Assembly: GCA_035539215.1 (NCBI GenBank)
Contig: DATLIX010000091.1
Coordinates: forward strand, 62,001-126,000
Direction: 5' to 3'
Source of the DNA: Dongia_B sp035539215
GTDB lineage: Bacteria > Pseudomonadota > Alphaproteobacteria > Dongiales > Dongiaceae
Length of the DNA: 64,000 bases
Part shown: positions 25,621-34,711 of the stretch, piece after piece
How positions within the stretch are numbered: position 1 is the first letter of the stretch
Layout of the letters: the number at the start of each line of letters is the position of its first letter
Program-made: the position numbers and the translations under genes
Notes under the pieces: generated by a model
Told to the model about the DNA's origin: nothing
Database searches by the model: none
What the model saw: the letters and a program-made list of their open reading frames with translations, nothing else

Positions 25621-26829
25621 TCACCGGACGCGCACGCGCGGCACGACCGAGAGGCCGGGACCCAGCACCAGGTCCGGCGGCAGGTTGTCGATGGCGATCT
25701 TGACCGGAACGCGTTGGACGACCTTGACAAAGTTGCCGGTGGCATTTTCCGCCGGCAGCAAACTGAAGGCGGTTCCCGAACCCGTTTGCAGGCTGACGAC
25801 ATGGCCGTGAAAGTCGATAGTGGGATAGGCGTCGATCTCGATATTGACCGGTTGTCCTGGCCGCATATCCGTGATCTGCGTCTCCTTGAAATTTGCCGTC
25901 ACCCAGATCTCGTCCGGCACGAACATCATGACGCTCTGTCCAGCCTGAAGATATCCCCCTTTGGCAGCAGAAAGATGCACGACATGGCCGGATTGAGCAG
26001 CGGTCAAGGTGGTATAGCTGAGATTGAGGGCCGCTTGATCGCGCTGCGCTTCGGCACGCAGGCGGTCGGCGACGGCGCTGTTCCGCTGCGCCTGCAGCGA
26101 ACTGACCTGCTTTTGGGCGGCATTGACGCCTGCCTTCGCCTTGGCCACCGTGGCTTCCTGCTGCTGCAGCTGCGAAGCGGTTTGCTGTGCCTTCTGCACG
26201 CTGCCCGTGCCGAGAGAGGCCAGCTTCTGATAGCGCGCCGCATCCTCGGCCGAGAAATTGCGGGCTGCCTCAGCTTCCTTTACATCGGATTGGGCTTGCT
26301 CGACCTGGGCAATCTGGGCACTGATCTGCGCGTCAATATTGGTGATGCTGGCTTGTGCCGCCGCGACTGCCGCCTCGGCCTGTTCTGTGGCGACTTGATA
26401 ATCGCGGTCGTCAATCCGCAGGAGGATGGCGCCCTTCTCGACATGCTGGTTGTCGGTCACCGGTACCTCGACAATATACCCCTGTACCTTGGGTGCGACA
26501 GCAAACTGGCGCGCATCGATAAAGGCGTCATCGGTGGTTTCAAAATGACGGGCATGCAGCCACCAAAGGCCCGTAGCCACCAGCCCCATGCCCACGAGCA
26601 CCAAGATGAAAAGGGTGATCAGCGGATGCGACCTGATCTTCAGCCACAGCCCGTTCTCCCTATCCGGGCGGTCGTGCTCCCTGTTCGGGTCTTCCCCTTC
26701 TCCCTGGCGGGCCTCTTCATCCTCTCGCATATCCTCGCCGGTGCGGGCCGTCTCACTGCCACTGCCGGGATCAGGCCGCGACGCCTCGTCCGCACCTTCC
26801 GGCCTTTGATTGCTTTCTGGGTTTGACAT
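25621..26829 (-). CDS. HlyD-family membrane fusion protein (EmrA-like)
   Basis: A 402-residue adaptor that links the EmrB-like pump to an outer-membrane channel. An acidic Glu/Asp/Arg-rich cytoplasmic tail (residues 1-57) precedes one membrane segment (about 62-84). Then come the barrel/lipoyl strands DAFIDARQFAVAPKVQGYI, a long coiled coil (about 140-260, Gln/Ala-rich) and the closing lipoyl half (TLTAAQSGHVVHL). The start at 26829 lies downstream of a perfect EcfG-type promoter; the longer frame to 26988 would begin upstream of that promoter. The ribosome site is weak. Confidence 0.92.
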   Translation of the reverse strand: MSNPESNQRPEGADEASRPDPGSGSETARTGEDMREDEEARQGEGEDPNREHDRPDRENGLWLKIRSHPLITLFILVLVGMGLVATGLWWLHARHFETTDDAFIDARQFAVAPKVQGYIVEVPVTDNQHVEKGAILLRIDDRDYQVATEQAEAAVAAAQASITNIDAQISAQIAQVEQAQSDVKEAEAARNFSAEDAARYQKLASLGTGSVQKAQQTASQLQQQEATVAKAKAGVNAAQKQVSSLQAQRNSAVADRLRAEAQRDQAALNLSYTTLTAAQSGHVVHLSAAKGGYLQAGQSVMMFVPDEIWVTANFKETQITDMRPGQPVNIEIDAYPTIDFHGHVVSLQTGSGTAFSLLPAENATGNFVKVVQRVPVKIAIDNLPPDLVLGPGLSVVPRVRVR

Positions 26830-26943
26830 GGCAAGCCGTAGCGAAGAGGGATCGGGTAGCTGCTGACAGCGTTCGGCGCCGCTCCGGAATGAGAGGAGTG
26901 ACAGGACTGCAACGCCGGAACGCTTGTTCCGCTGGTGCCGACT

Positions 26944-26969
26944 AACGATCAGACGGTCTCCGGCGTTCC
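26944..26969 (-). promoter_or_regulatory. Consensus EcfG-type promoter of the emrAB-like operon
   Basis: On the minus strand, GGAAC (26969-26965), a 17-base spacer and CGTT (26947-26944). This is the only perfect match in both boxes with permitted spacing found in the window. Transcription would start near 26937, about 108 nt before the ATG at 26829. Confidence 0.65.
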
Positions 26970-27042
26970 CGGCGAAAGCCTGCTGCATTCACAGATCAGC
27001 AAGACGACATCAACGCTCTGCCTCGGATACCGAACCCATGGT

Positions 27043-29238
27043 TCATGCGGGTACGGCTTCGATATTTCGACCGTAGAACCGCGGGCCCAGCAGGGCGGCG
27101 ATAATCCCCTCCGCCACCACCTTCGGATCGCCGGTGAAGACACCGACCTCTTCGCCCGGCTCATCTCCCAGGTCGCAGACCTCAAGCAGCTGGGTTCCGT
27201 CGCCGACGAAGCCGAGCGGTTTGCCGTGCCGATAGGCCTCATTGATGAAGTGAATTGCCAATCCCGACGCAGCAAGTGCCGCGGCCGATTCACCACCCAG
27301 GACAATGGCGCCATCATAGATGACCGATGGCGCATTGGGTGCCGCGCGATTCACTTTTACCTGGCCACCGGCTGAATCCGTCACCACGCCGGCATGGGCG
27401 GCGATGAATTCGACCAGGATCCCGTCGGCAGCGAACTGCGCCTGCAGGGCCTTCAACTGCTTGCCATCACTCCCCTCGCCGCCCAGCAGCGCAACTTTCG
27501 CTCCCTTGGCCGTTGGTGCCGGCTTGTCCATGCTGAGGGCCGGCGAGACCAGCCCCTTGGCCTTCGGATTCAACGGACCCGCCGGTGTCGGCGCCGACGG
27601 TGTCGGATTCTTGGCGTCCCCGACGGGGTCCACCGGGATGCCGGTGCGCGTCGAAACACCCTGCGCGAGATCGGCCGAGATGTTGACCAGGATCTCATTC
27701 ATCACGTGATAGCGCACTTCCTCGTTGACGACCTGGTTGAGTTCGAACGAGAAGGCCTCGGTGATGTGCAGCTTCTCCCATTCCGCCATACTGTTCCAGA
27801 ATTGCGTGGCCTGGCTGAAATGGTCCGCGAAGCTAGGGCTGCGGGCACGGATTTTGTTGCCCTCCACCTTCTCGGCATAGCTGGTGAAGGCCTGGACAGC
27901 ATCGGGCGTATGCGTCGGGCATCCACCCCCCAGCCGATTGGGGAAATACGCGACGCGCCCGGGATTAATCGCAACGCGGGTCATCGCATCCCGTTGGTTA
28001 TTATGAACGGGATTGACCGGCCGATTGATCGGCAGCTCGGCGAAATTCGGGCCGACGCGGCGCAGCTGCGTGTCGAGATAGGAGAAGAGGCGGCCTTGCA
28101 GCAGTGGATCGTTGCTGAAGTCGATGCCGGGAACGACATGACCCGGATGAAAGGCGACCTGCTCCGTCTCGGCGAAATAATTGGCGGGGTTTCGATTGAG
28201 GGTCATTTTTCCGACGCGGCGCACCGGGACCAGTTCCTCGGGAATGATTTTGGTCGGGTCGAGGAGATCGAAGTCGAACTTGAATTCGTCCTTTTCCTCC
28301 ACCACCTGCAGCCCGAGTTCCCATTCCGGATAGTCGCCTCTTTCGATGGCTTCGAAGAGATCGCGTCGGTTGAAATCCGGGTCCTTGCCGGAAATCTTCT
28401 GGGCTTCATCCCATGCCAGGGACTTGAGGCCCTTGAGCGGCTTCCAGTGAAACTTAACGAAGCGGCTCTTGCCCTTGGCATCCACCAGCCGGAAGGTATG
28501 GACGCCGAATCCTTCCATGGTGGCGAAGCTACGGGGAAAGGCGCGGTCGCTCATCACCCACATCATCATATGGGCGCTTTCCGGGGTTAGGGAAATGAAG
28601 TCCCAGAACGTGTCGTGAGCGGAAGCCGCCTGGGGAATTTCGTTATTCGGTTCCGGCTTGACCGCATGGATGAGATCCGGAAACTTGACCGCATCTTGAA
28701 TGAAAAAGACCGGCATATTATTGCCGACCAAGTCCCATACACCTTCGTCGGTATAGAACTTGACGGCAAAGCCGCGCACGTCGCGCGGACAATCGCTGGA
28801 ACCTCGCGAGCCGGCAACCGTGGAAAAGCGCACGAAGACCGGTGTCTGGCGGCTAGGGTCGGTGAGCAAGCCGGCCATCGTCAGGTCCGACAGATCCTCA
28901 TAGACCTGGAAAACGCCGTGGGCGGCGGCACCCCGGGCGTGCACGATGCGTTCGGGAATGCGCTCGTGGTCGAAATGCATGATCTTTTCCCGGAGATGGA
29001 AATCTTCCATCAGCGTGGGGCCGCGTAGCCCCGCTTTCAGGGAATTCTGATCATCCGAAATTGCCAGCCCCTGATTGCTGGTGAGAATCTCCCCAGGATC
29101 GATTGTATCGCGCTTGAGGTCGAGATCCTTCGTCGTTTCGAGAGACTTGCTCGACTGCTTGCCAGCATTGCGGTGCGCTGCCTGGCCGGCGGTGCGTGCC
29201 TTTTCCGCCCCGCCACCGCTGCCTGCTTTTTTTGCCAT
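27043..29238 (-). CDS. katE: Large-subunit catalase (KatE/HPII type)
   Basis: A 731-residue haem catalase that destroys hydrogen peroxide. The catalytic His lies in ERIVHARGAAAHG, the distal Asn region in VWDLVGNNMPVFF, and the proximal haem Tyr in GRLFSYLDTQLRR. The extra C-terminal domain (about residues 590-731, KGAKVALLGGEGSDGKQ onward) is the flavodoxin/GATase1-like fold of the large catalases. A Ser/Ala/Lys-rich N-terminal arm is present. In E. coli the orthologue is a stationary-phase gene; here the neighbours carry general-stress promoters. Confidence 0.97.
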   Translation of the reverse strand: MAKKAGSGGGAEKARTAGQAAHRNAGKQSSKSLETTKDLDLKRDTIDPGEILTSNQGLAISDDQNSLKAGLRGPTLMEDFHLREKIMHFDHERIPERIVHARGAAAHGVFQVYEDLSDLTMAGLLTDPSRQTPVFVRFSTVAGSRGSSDCPRDVRGFAVKFYTDEGVWDLVGNNMPVFFIQDAVKFPDLIHAVKPEPNNEIPQAASAHDTFWDFISLTPESAHMMMWVMSDRAFPRSFATMEGFGVHTFRLVDAKGKSRFVKFHWKPLKGLKSLAWDEAQKISGKDPDFNRRDLFEAIERGDYPEWELGLQVVEEKDEFKFDFDLLDPTKIIPEELVPVRRVGKMTLNRNPANYFAETEQVAFHPGHVVPGIDFSNDPLLQGRLFSYLDTQLRRVGPNFAELPINRPVNPVHNNQRDAMTRVAINPGRVAYFPNRLGGGCPTHTPDAVQAFTSYAEKVEGNKIRARSPSFADHFSQATQFWNSMAEWEKLHITEAFSFELNQVVNEEVRYHVMNEILVNISADLAQGVSTRTGIPVDPVGDAKNPTPSAPTPAGPLNPKAKGLVSPALSMDKPAPTAKGAKVALLGGEGSDGKQLKALQAQFAADGILVEFIAAHAGVVTDSAGGQVKVNRAAPNAPSVIYDGAIVLGGESAAALAASGLAIHFINEAYRHGKPLGFVGDGTQLLEVCDLGDEPGEEVGVFTGDPKVVAEGIIAALLGPRFYGRNIEAVPA

Positions 29239-29578
29239 GAAATTCTCCCGAGAAATGAATGAAGCCGAGCCGTATTATCAGCGATCTACGTGCTGCCCCT
29301 GAGGACTGGCACGGGCGCATATCCGTCGGAACGCGCCCTTGGCTTCGCACTCAGCTGGACTGGCACTTGGACATAGGCTCAGGTAAGACACGGCGCCGGT
29401 GCGATGTTCCATCCCGGCGGAAATGTGATCGATCCCGTATGCTGGACACCGCTCCTCATGCATCGTCCTGCTCGCTTCGCTCGTCATTATCTCGTTTCGG
29501 TATCGCATCCTTTTAAGAAGCCTCATGGGGCTGCTGACACGCATAGCGGCTTCGCTGCTGCGTTCGGTCTGTCCTGGC
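29239..29578. other. Gap without a credible gene
   Basis: Short overlapping frames on both strands have no ribosome site and no recognisable protein. The segment must hold the katE promoter: on the minus strand GGAAC at 29410-29406 followed by 17 bases and TCTT is the nearest thing to an EcfG site, but the -10 is poor. Confidence 0.5.
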
Positions 29579-29603
29579 GGAACCTTTACAAGAGCGGGGC
29601 CTT
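29579..29603 (+). promoter_or_regulatory. Possible EcfG-type promoter of the SDR gene at 29637
   Basis: GGAAC at 29579-29583, a 16-base spacer and CCTT. It is identical in boxes and spacing to the site before the KGG gene, with the start codon 34 nt downstream. Confidence 0.4.
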
Positions 29604-29636
29604 TTTAGGTATCACTCCAAGGCTGACGAGGCTGCC

Positions 29637-30431
29637 ATGGCGATGAGCATTCGTCCTTTTGCAATTGTGACCGGTGCATCTACAGGGATCGGTTACGAAT
29701 TGGCGCGCTGTTGTGCCATGGATGGCTATGACCTCCTTATCGTCGCCGATGAACCCAATATTCACTATGCCGCGGACGAATTGGCGGCGTATGGCACCCA
29801 TATCTATCCTCTTGTCGCCGATCTTTCGGGCGAAGAGGGCGTGGATATCCTCTGGCGTGCAAGAAGGAATATCGACCGTCGCCTGGATGCGCTGCTCGCC
29901 AATGCGGGCCGCGGTCTCGGGGGTGCCTTTCTGGATCAGGACTTCGCCGACATACGTCATGTGATCGAGACCAATGTGACCGGTACGCTTGACCTTCTCC
30001 ATCGCGCCGCGGGGGAAATGCGGCGGCATCGGGAAGGCCGAATTCTGATTACCGGTTCGATCGCCGGATTCATTCCTGGCAGCTATCAAGCGGCCTATAA
30101 CGGTTCAAAGGCCTTTATCGATTCATTCTCGTATGCGTTGCGCGAGGAATTGAAAGATACCGGCGTCACTGTGACCTGCCTGATGCCCGGCGCAACGGAG
30201 ACGGAATTCTTTCGCCGCGCCAATATGCTCGACACCAATCTCGGGACGGCCGAGAAGGACGACCCTGCCGAGGTCGCAAGGCTGGGCTATGAAGCTTTGA
30301 AGGCGGGCAAGGCCGATGTGGTCACCGGCTTCAAGAATAAGTTGCAGGTTGCGGTGGCTGCGGTGACGCCGGCACCCATACTCGCCGGCCTGGAGAGCCG
30401 TCGCGCAGCGCCCGGCACCGCTAAAAAATAA
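29637..30431 (+). CDS. Short-chain dehydrogenase/reductase
   Basis: A 264-residue classical SDR. The cofactor motif is TGASTGIG (about residues 13-20), followed by LANAGRG, a Ser in ITGSIAGF and the catalytic YNGSK. The lack of an acidic residue after the second strand leaves NAD or NADP preference open. The C-terminus extends past the usual end, with an Ala/Pro-rich region. The substrate is unknown; position beside katE and a second SDR suggests a stress-linked aldehyde or ketone reductase. Confidence 0.85.
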   Translation: MAMSIRPFAIVTGASTGIGYELARCCAMDGYDLLIVADEPNIHYAADELAAYGTHIYPLVADLSGEEGVDILWRARRNIDRRLDALLANAGRGLGGAFLDQDFADIRHVIETNVTGTLDLLHRAAGEMRRHREGRILITGSIAGFIPGSYQAAYNGSKAFIDSFSYALREELKDTGVTVTCLMPGATETEFFRRANMLDTNLGTAEKDDPAEVARLGYEALKAGKADVVTGFKNKLQVAVAAVTPAPILAGLESRRAAPGTAKK

Positions 30432-30597
30432 GCCGCCAGAGAAATGATCTGCCGGCTATCTGCTGACGTTCTGCAGCACCCTCCCGGCGATGCGCTCACT
30501 GACTGGGAGTCGCGCAGTGGGGTGGCGATGACGCGCTGACGATCCGAATGCCTATCGCAAGACCCTCATGCCGCAAACGCTAATCGAAGGATGCAAC

Positions 30598-31470
30598 ATG
30601 ATCACCGACCCCCGTAACGACGCACCCCGTCCTCCGCAGGTCAAGCAAAGCCAGGATATGCCCGGCAAGACTTCCGAGATGCATCCGAAGCCGGATCACG
30701 GCGAGGACAGCTACAAGGGCAGCGGCAGGCTCACAGGTCGCACCGCCATCATCACGGGTGGCGATTCGGGTATCGGTCGGGCCGTCGCCATCGCCTTCGC
30801 GCGCGAGGGAGCCGACCTGCTCATTTCCTACTACACGGAACACGATGATGCGAAGGAGACGGCCTCTTGGGTAGAGAAAGCCGGTCGGAAGGCACTGCTC
30901 GTCCCCGGCGATATCAAAGACGAAAGACATTGCCAAAGCCTGGTTCAACGCGCGCTTGAGACGTTCGGTCGGATCGACATCCTGGTCAATAACGCCGCAC
31001 ATCAGCGAAGCTTCAAAGATCTCGACGAGATCACGGCGGAAGAGTGGGATGTCACCTTCCGGACCAATATCTACAGCATGTTTTTTCTCTCCAAGGCCGT
31101 CATACCCCATATGAAGCCCGGCAGCTCGATCATCAATACGAGTTCGATCAATGCCAAGAATCCCAATGCCCATCTGCTGCCTTACGCCACGACCAAGGGC
31201 GCTATCGCCAATTTCACCGCCGGCCTCGCCGGCCTGGTGGCTACCAAGGGTATCCGGGTGAATGCAGTCGCGCCGGGTCCGATCTGGACGCCGCTCATCC
31301 CCTCGACCATGCCGGAGGAAGAGGTGGAGAACTTCGGCAAGAACACGCCACTTGGCCGCGCCGGACAGCCCGCCGAACTCGCCCCGGCTTACGTGATGCT
31401 TGCCTCCCTGGAAGCGAGCTATATCAGCGGCGCGCTCATTCCGGTCACCGGCGGTCGCCCCATGCTTTAA
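30598..31470 (+). CDS. Short-chain dehydrogenase/reductase (YhdF/YghA-like)
   Basis: A 290-residue SDR of the longer subgroup typified by B. subtilis YhdF and E. coli YghA. A 45-residue hydrophilic arm (PRPPQVKQSQDMPG, then HPKPDHGEDSYKG) precedes TGGDSGIG. Then come NNAAHQ, the Ser in INTSSIN and the catalytic YATTK, ending ISGALIPVTGG. Family members occur in general-stress regulons. The ATG at 30598 has GAAGGATG upstream; a start at 30568 was rejected. Confidence 0.88.
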   Translation: MITDPRNDAPRPPQVKQSQDMPGKTSEMHPKPDHGEDSYKGSGRLTGRTAIITGGDSGIGRAVAIAFAREGADLLISYYTEHDDAKETASWVEKAGRKALLVPGDIKDERHCQSLVQRALETFGRIDILVNNAAHQRSFKDLDEITAEEWDVTFRTNIYSMFFLSKAVIPHMKPGSSIINTSSINAKNPNAHLLPYATTKGAIANFTAGLAGLVATKGIRVNAVAPGPIWTPLIPSTMPEEEVENFGKNTPLGRAGQPAELAPAYVMLASLEASYISGALIPVTGGRPML

Positions 31471-31598
31471 GCCCCGGACAGGAAGAGCCTCCGCGCGGCA
31501 TGAACCTGTCAGGGGCTCTGGGTTGCGTCAGCAACGTAATCTACGCCGGTCAGCCACTGATCGGTTGCGAGACGTCTTCGTCTTTTCGATATTTCCAG

Positions 31599-31624
31599 GG
31601 AACATTCTGTTTCCTAGCTGTGTT
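31599..31624 (+). promoter_or_regulatory. EcfG-type promoter of the DUF2231 operon
   Basis: GGAAC at 31599-31603, a 17-base spacer and TGTT at 31621-31624. It fits the general-stress consensus with one mismatch and lies 50 nt before the start codon. Confidence 0.6.
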
Positions 31625-31674
31625 GGCCTAGTCTACGCACAGCCTGAAGATGGGCCTGAAGACGGGATTGTCTG

Positions 31675-32139
31675 ATGTATCGTACCAATCCACGCTCGAC
31701 GGCCAGCATCGCCAAACATCCCCTCCATCCGATGCTGGTACCTTTCCCCATTGTCTGTTTTGTCGGCACCTTGCTGACGGATATTGCCTACTGGCGAACT
31801 GCCGAGATGATGTGGGCGAATTTCTCTGCCTGGCTGCTGACGGCGGGCCTCCTCGTGGGCGCCCTGGCCGGCCTTGCCGGGCTGATTGACTTTTTTGGCG
31901 ATCGCCTCGTGCGCACCCACAGGTATGCCTGGATGCATATGATCGGCAATGCCCTTGCCTGGGTGTTGTCTTTGTTCAATGCCTTCGTTCATAGCCGCGA
32001 CGCCTGGACGTCGGTCGTTCCCGCCGGCCTGATCCTTTCGGCTGCAGTTGTCGTCATCCTGCTGTTCACCGGCTGGATGGGCTGGTCACTGGTTTACCGC
32101 CACCGCATAGGAGTGACGGACGGAGAATTGACCGAATAG
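31675..32139 (+). CDS. DUF2231 four-helix membrane protein
   Basis: A 154-residue integral membrane protein. The family mark KHPLHPMLVPFPI begins at residue 14, and four hydrophobic helices follow. DUF2231 proteins are of unknown function and often accompany sugar/sorbosone dehydrogenases, as here: the next gene begins 13 nt downstream and is surely in the same operon. An EcfG-type promoter is upstream. Confidence 0.88.
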   Translation: MYRTNPRSTASIAKHPLHPMLVPFPIVCFVGTLLTDIAYWRTAEMMWANFSAWLLTAGLLVGALAGLAGLIDFFGDRLVRTHRYAWMHMIGNALAWVLSLFNAFVHSRDAWTSVVPAGLILSAAVVVILLFTGWMGWSLVYRHRIGVTDGELTE

Positions 32140-32152
32140 GAGTTGCCGCTTG

Positions 32153-33502
32153 ATGCCTTCTCATCTTTCCGCAAAATTGCCGTTACGAATAGTCATGCTG
32201 ACCCTCCTGGGGTCCCTCGCCCTGGCAGGATGCCGCGATGAAGGCGGCGATCCGCGTGCAGAGATCGGCCCGGACCCCAAGCTTCCCGCGCCACAGCAAT
32301 ACCTCTTCCCGCCCATGCATCTTGCCTCCGTGGTGGGATGGAAAGAGGGCGAGACTCCTACGGTCCCGCAGGGATTGCAGATCAAGGCCCTGGCGACAGG
32401 GCTGGCGCATCCGCGCTCGCTCTATGTGCTGCCCAATGGGGATATTCTCGTTATTCAGTCGAAGGCACCGCGCTCGGATCCGATCAACCGCCCCAAGGAC
32501 CTGGTCATGGGATGGGTCGAATCGCTTGCGACATCGGGCGGCGGCAGCGGCGACGAGAAGCCGACCAATCTCATCACGCTCTTGCGCGACACCAATGGCG
32601 ATGGCGTGCCGGACCTGCAGAGCGTATTCCTCGATCATTTGAACTCGCCGTTCGGCGTGGCGCTGGTCGGCAACGACCTCTATGTCGCCGATACGGATGC
32701 GATCATGCACTACACTTATACGCCGGGAGAGACCAAGATCACCTCGCCCGGCACAGTGCTCACCGAACTGCCCGGAGGTCCGATCGACCATCATTGGACC
32801 AAGAGCCTGGTGGCAAGTCCCGACGGGTCGCTGCTCTATGTCGGCGTCGGCTCCAACAGCAACATTACCGAGAATGGCATCGGCGCCGAGAAGGACCGCG
32901 CCGCGATCTGGGAGGTAGACCGGACAACGGGCCGTTCGCGCATCTTCGCCAGCGGATTGCGTAATCCCAACGGTCTCAGCTGGGAACCCCAATCCGGGGC
33001 GCTCTGGACGGTGGTGAACGAACGCGACGAACTCGGCCCCGACCTGGTGCCGGATTACATGACCTCCGTCAAGGACGGCGCTTTCTATGGCTGGCCCTAT
33101 AGCTATTACGGCCAGCATATCGATCCCAGGGTCATGCCGCAGCGGCCGGACCTGGTGGCAAAGGCGATCGCGCCGGATTACGCCCTAAGCTCCCATGTCG
33201 CTCCGCTTGGCATGGCGTTCTATACGGGAACCAATCTCCCCGACAATTACCGCGGTGGCGCTTTCGTGGGCGAGCATGGCAGCTGGGACCGCCCGCGGCT
33301 CAACGGCTACAAGGTGGTCTTCGTCCCCTTCAGCAACGGCCGGCCGAACGGCATGGCGCAAGATGTGGTTACCGGCTTTCTGAATGGCGACGACGAGGCA
33401 CGCGGCCGGCCGGTCGGATTAGCCATCGACAAATCCGGCGCCCTGTTGATCGCGGACGATGTCGGCAACACCGTCTGGCGCGTGACAGCGGCCGGCAAAT
33501 AG
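32153..33502 (+). CDS. Lipoprotein PQQ-type sugar/sorbosone dehydrogenase
   Basis: A 449-residue exported six-bladed beta-propeller. A lipobox LALAGC is at about residues 21-26, so it should be a membrane-anchored lipoprotein. Domain landmarks: GLAHPRSLYVLPNGDILV, the DHHWTKSLVASPDGSLLYVGVGSNSN region, RNPNGLSWEP and GAFYGWPYSYYG. These match the glucose/sorbosone dehydrogenase family, in which PQQ is the cofactor and catalytic His and Arg are in these loops. No PQQ synthesis genes are in the window. ATG at 32153, with AGGAG 10 nt upstream, is preceded by a TTG codon that may also start. Confidence 0.9.
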   Translation: MPSHLSAKLPLRIVMLTLLGSLALAGCRDEGGDPRAEIGPDPKLPAPQQYLFPPMHLASVVGWKEGETPTVPQGLQIKALATGLAHPRSLYVLPNGDILVIQSKAPRSDPINRPKDLVMGWVESLATSGGGSGDEKPTNLITLLRDTNGDGVPDLQSVFLDHLNSPFGVALVGNDLYVADTDAIMHYTYTPGETKITSPGTVLTELPGGPIDHHWTKSLVASPDGSLLYVGVGSNSNITENGIGAEKDRAAIWEVDRTTGRSRIFASGLRNPNGLSWEPQSGALWTVVNERDELGPDLVPDYMTSVKDGAFYGWPYSYYGQHIDPRVMPQRPDLVAKAIAPDYALSSHVAPLGMAFYTGTNLPDNYRGGAFVGEHGSWDRPRLNGYKVVFVPFSNGRPNGMAQDVVTGFLNGDDEARGRPVGLAIDKSGALLIADDVGNTVWRVTAAGK

Positions 33503-33574
33503 ACGCCCGAGGGCGGTCGTGAGTGCGGTCAGGGCCATTGCGATCGAACCGGAGCGCCCCCTGAAAACGCTTTT

Positions 33575-34507
33575 TCACTGGTCGGAGAGTTGCTCTTTCT
33601 CGGACTTCTGCCTGTTGGCCCAGAATCCGGCGATAAGCGAACCGGAAATGTTGTGCCAGACAGAAAACATGGCGCCGGGCAGCGCGGCCAAGGGCGAGAA
33701 ATAGAGCTTGCCCAAGGTGGCGGCGAGGCCGGAATTTTGCATCCCGACCTCCAGCGCCAAGGTACGGCAGATCGATTCGTCGAAGCCCAGCAACCGGCCG
33801 CCCCAATAGCCGCCGAGCAGGCCCAGTCCATTATGCAAGACTACGCCCGCCAATACGATTGGGCCGACGCTGGCAATGCTGGCCTGGCTGCCCGCCACCA
33901 CCGCACCGATAATCGCCATGACCGCAAGGATGGAAACGATGGGCAGCGCCGGCTCCACGGCGCGGATCACCGGGCGGGCGAAGCGGTTGAGCAGCAGGCC
34001 CAACATCACGGGTAACGCGACGATCCGCAAGATGCTCAGCAGCAGGCCCTGCACGTCCACCGGGATCGACGCATCCACATAGAGCCGGGTCAGAAGCGGC
34101 GTGGCGACAATGCCGACCAGAGTGGACATGGCGCTGATCGTCACCGACAGAGCTACGTCGCCGCCGGCCAGGTAGACCATGACGGTCGAGCTGGTGCCGC
34201 TGGCGACACTGCCGACCAGGATCATGCCGGCGGTCAGCTCAGGCGGCATCTGAAACAGTTTCGCCAGCAAGAATGCCGCGAGCGGCATGACGATATAGTG
34301 GATGACGATGCCGGCGACCACCGGGGCTGGCCGCACGATCACCCGCTGGAAATCGGCGAAGGTGAGCGTGACGCCCATGCCGAACATGACGAGCATCAGC
34401 AGATCCGTCACCCACGGCAACAAGGTGCGGAATGACGCTGGCTCAAGATAGGCGGCGACCGCCACGAGCATTGCCCAGAGCGGAAACAGGCGGGTGATGA
34501 AAGACAC
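33575..34507 (-). CDS. Bile acid:sodium symporter family transporter
   Basis: A 310-residue BASS-family inner-membrane protein with about nine to ten segments. Two conserved stretches are clear: VGSVASGTSSTVMVYLAGGD and LALEVGMQNSGLAATL, which hold the Na-binding and substrate residues. Bacterial members carry organic anions such as pantoate or ketoacids; here the substrate is unknown. The start is GTG with AGGAAC upstream. The gene stands alone, with 204 nt without a gene behind it. Confidence 0.9.
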   Translation of the reverse strand: MSFITRLFPLWAMLVAVAAYLEPASFRTLLPWVTDLLMLVMFGMGVTLTFADFQRVIVRPAPVVAGIVIHYIVMPLAAFLLAKLFQMPPELTAGMILVGSVASGTSSTVMVYLAGGDVALSVTISAMSTLVGIVATPLLTRLYVDASIPVDVQGLLLSILRIVALPVMLGLLLNRFARPVIRAVEPALPIVSILAVMAIIGAVVAGSQASIASVGPIVLAGVVLHNGLGLLGGYWGGRLLGFDESICRTLALEVGMQNSGLAATLGKLYFSPLAALPGAMFSVWHNISGSLIAGFWANRQKSEKEQLSDQ

Positions 34508-34711
34508 GATGGAGGTTCCTTTGATCCTGGACGGATCGGGGTGGGGTCCGGGTGATTTACGGCGGCATAGCGTATTTCACCGACCGCGGCAAGGACCCGC
34601 CGCTGGTCTGCCGGCCCGTCCATCCTCATATGCTCGCTGATTCCAGGGAGCGCAGCCGTCTGCCGTCATGCGAGGCGCAATCCGAATGACGGCCAAGCGA
34701 ATTCGCGCCGG

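Noticed and set aside
29380..29410. EcfG promoter for katE
   Set aside because: GGAAC is present at suitable distance, but the -10 (TCTT) is too weak to list as a promoter.
29259..29544. Short frames on both strands in the katE/SDR gap
   Set aside because: Arg/Ser-rich, overlapping each other, without ribosome sites or families.
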